A DNA stretch of 36,769 bases from an uncultured Verrucomicrobiales bacterium (GTDB lineage: Bacteria > Verrucomicrobiota > Verrucomicrobiae > Limisphaerales > CANJSG01), in the NCBI GenBank assembly GCA_946480965.1, contig CAMLMI010000008.1:1-36769 (forward strand), in the 5' to 3' direction. Under the pieces are notes generated by a model. The model was not told the origin of the DNA. It did no database searches and was given only the letters and a program-made list of their open reading frames with translations. Below, piece by piece: positions 33,013 through 36,769 of the stretch. Position 1 is the stretch's first letter; each line of letters opens with the position of its first letter. Both the position numbers and the translations under genes were made by a program.

Positions 33013-33016
<4 letters not shown>
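32243..33016 (+). CDS. polytopic membrane protein with conserved acidic/His motif
   Basis: 257 residues of unknown family. A 28-residue Pro/Ala-rich cytoplasmic start precedes about six membrane helices (VFCGFVAVILGLLVLGTL, SSLALAVAGGVSAVVAL, WMGLSAGFLFLSADE, VIPAIAAVALFGVSYL, WLAILAAGLFCGGAIV, MFGVAVWIYAQLLYLA). Charged residues lie at helix borders: SADETAMVHEYL, IVCEMLSGP and VEVVAEEGLEMFG. The pattern D-E-x4-H-E plus a later E-E-x2-E suggests a metal or substrate site in the membrane, but no enzyme can be named. It overlaps the convergent sensor-kinase stop by a CTAG tetranucleotide. A Pho-box-like site lies upstream. Confidence 0.75.
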
Positions 33017-36090
<3,074 letters not shown>

Positions 36091-36175
36091 GCGTTGCGCC
36101 GACAACGTTTCCCACCCGGCCCGCGACATCAAGCCGCCAGCCGCGCTGCGGACCGAAGGCGGCCGGTGGTCTCCG

Positions 36176-36769
36176 CTACTTCGTCTTCGCCTGCCAGTTG
36201 TTCAGCGCCTTCTCGTCCGCGCCGGGCCGGGTCATCGCGCCGAGTTGTTCCAGCGCTTCGCCGATGAAGTAGAGGGAACCGGTGAGGACGACGAAGGGTT
36301 CGGCGGTGGTCAGGGCGAGGGCTTCGGCGGTGGACTGCGCGGTGAGGATCGGTCCGGTGTAGCCGGCGGCGCGGAACACATCGGCCAAACGCTCGGGGGC
36401 TGCGGCGCGTTCGGAGGCGAGGCGGGCGACGCAGAGGGAACCGATCACGGGCATGAGCAACTGGGCGAGCGACGCGAGATCCTTGTCCACCATCGCCGCG
36501 AAGACGATGGCGGGACGGCATCCGGCGAAGTCGCGCTCCAACGCCGTGCGAAGGGCTTGGACGCCGTCCGGATTGTGCGCGCCATCGAGCAGCAGCGTCT
36601 GCGCGCCGCGCTGGATGAGCTGCATTCGGCCGGGCCAGGACACGGTCGCAAGGCCACGCTCCAACGCTTCGGCGGAGACGGGCAGAAGCGATTGGAGGCG
36701 GTCCACCACGGCGAGGGCGACGGAGGTGTTCTGCTGCTGGTGGGGGCCGAGGAGGGATGATGCCGGATG
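36176..36769 (-). CDS. folC: FolC, folylpolyglutamate/dihydrofolate synthase (C-terminal part)
   Basis: 197 residues of the C-terminal part; the frame is open to the window edge, so the N-terminus, with the ATP-binding P-loop, lies outside. LGPHQQQNTSVALAVVD matches the G.hQ..N...A segment before the linker. Then GLATVSWPGRMQLIQRG, LLLDGAHNPDGVQALRTALE (the Mur-ligase C-terminal HNP motif) and VFAAMVDKDLASLAQLLMP are typical of FolC. The enzyme adds glutamate to folates in the cytoplasm. It is upstream of the propeller kinase on the same strand (85-bp gap); a functional link is unlikely. Confidence 0.9.
   Translation of the reverse strand, partial: HPASSLLGPHQQQNTSVALAVVDRLQSLLPVSAEALERGLATVSWPGRMQLIQRGAQTLLLDGAHNPDGVQALRTALERDFAGCRPAIVFAAMVDKDLASLAQLLMPVIGSLCVARLASERAAAPERLADVFRAAGYTGPILTAQSTAEALALTTAEPFVVLTGSLYFIGEALEQLGAMTRPGADEKALNNWQAKTK

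Overview
This GC-rich window (by eye about two thirds G+C) most likely comes from a member of the Verrucomicrobiota. I infer this from three points: three secreted proteins end in the same Ig-like C-terminal module that is common in that phylum, recognisable Shine-Dalgarno sequences are absent, and the gene families present (long beta-helix surface proteins, GH42, propeller-type sensor kinases) fit. No rRNA, tRNA or CRISPR array was seen.

Layout. Positions 134-804 hold two small, translationally coupled membrane-protein genes. Positions 860-9512 form one long minus-strand phosphate operon, transcribed porin - pstS - pstC - pstA - pstB - phoU - receiver-only regulator - phoB - phoR. A Pho-box-like set of 11-bp-phased repeats precedes the porin. 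The porin would admit phosphate across the outer membrane, PstSCAB would import it, and PhoU/PhoR/PhoB would control the set. The extra receiver protein sits where it could modulate PhoR signalling. Positions 9777-12734 encode a secreted protein with two halves whose central ~1 kb is nearly identical at DNA level while the flanks have diverged.

Positions 13002-18974 carry a SYLF-domain protein, a class C beta-lactamase-like hydrolase, two FkbM methyltransferases, a double C-type-lectin secreted protein and a GT2 glycosyltransferase. The FkbM, lectin and GT2 genes suggest a small surface-glycan locus. Positions 18975-20373 are a graveyard of mobile DNA: a 121-bp element made of four triloop hairpins with terminal inverted repeats, two different broken IS630-type transposases and a zinc-ribbon transposase remnant.

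Positions 20491-26426 hold a small hypothetical gene, a double-GNAT plus cyclic-nucleotide-binding protein, an RNase H-like exonuclease, a cation diffusion facilitator, a REC-(degenerate HPt)-REC regulator and an EamA transporter. Positions 26584-32041 hold a GH42 beta-galactosidase-like protein, whose usual acid/base Glu position is Gly, and a divergently oriented large secreted protein ending at a textbook terminator. The right end has a polytopic membrane protein with a conserved acidic/His motif, a two-component propeller sensor kinase and the C-terminal part of folC, which runs off the window.

Most-worth-checking observations: the mosaic duplication in the beta-helix gene, the HPt-like domain with Lys instead of His, the tandem PhoB-like receiver, the GH42 Glu-to-Gly site, the multi-hairpin repeat, and the shared C-terminal module.
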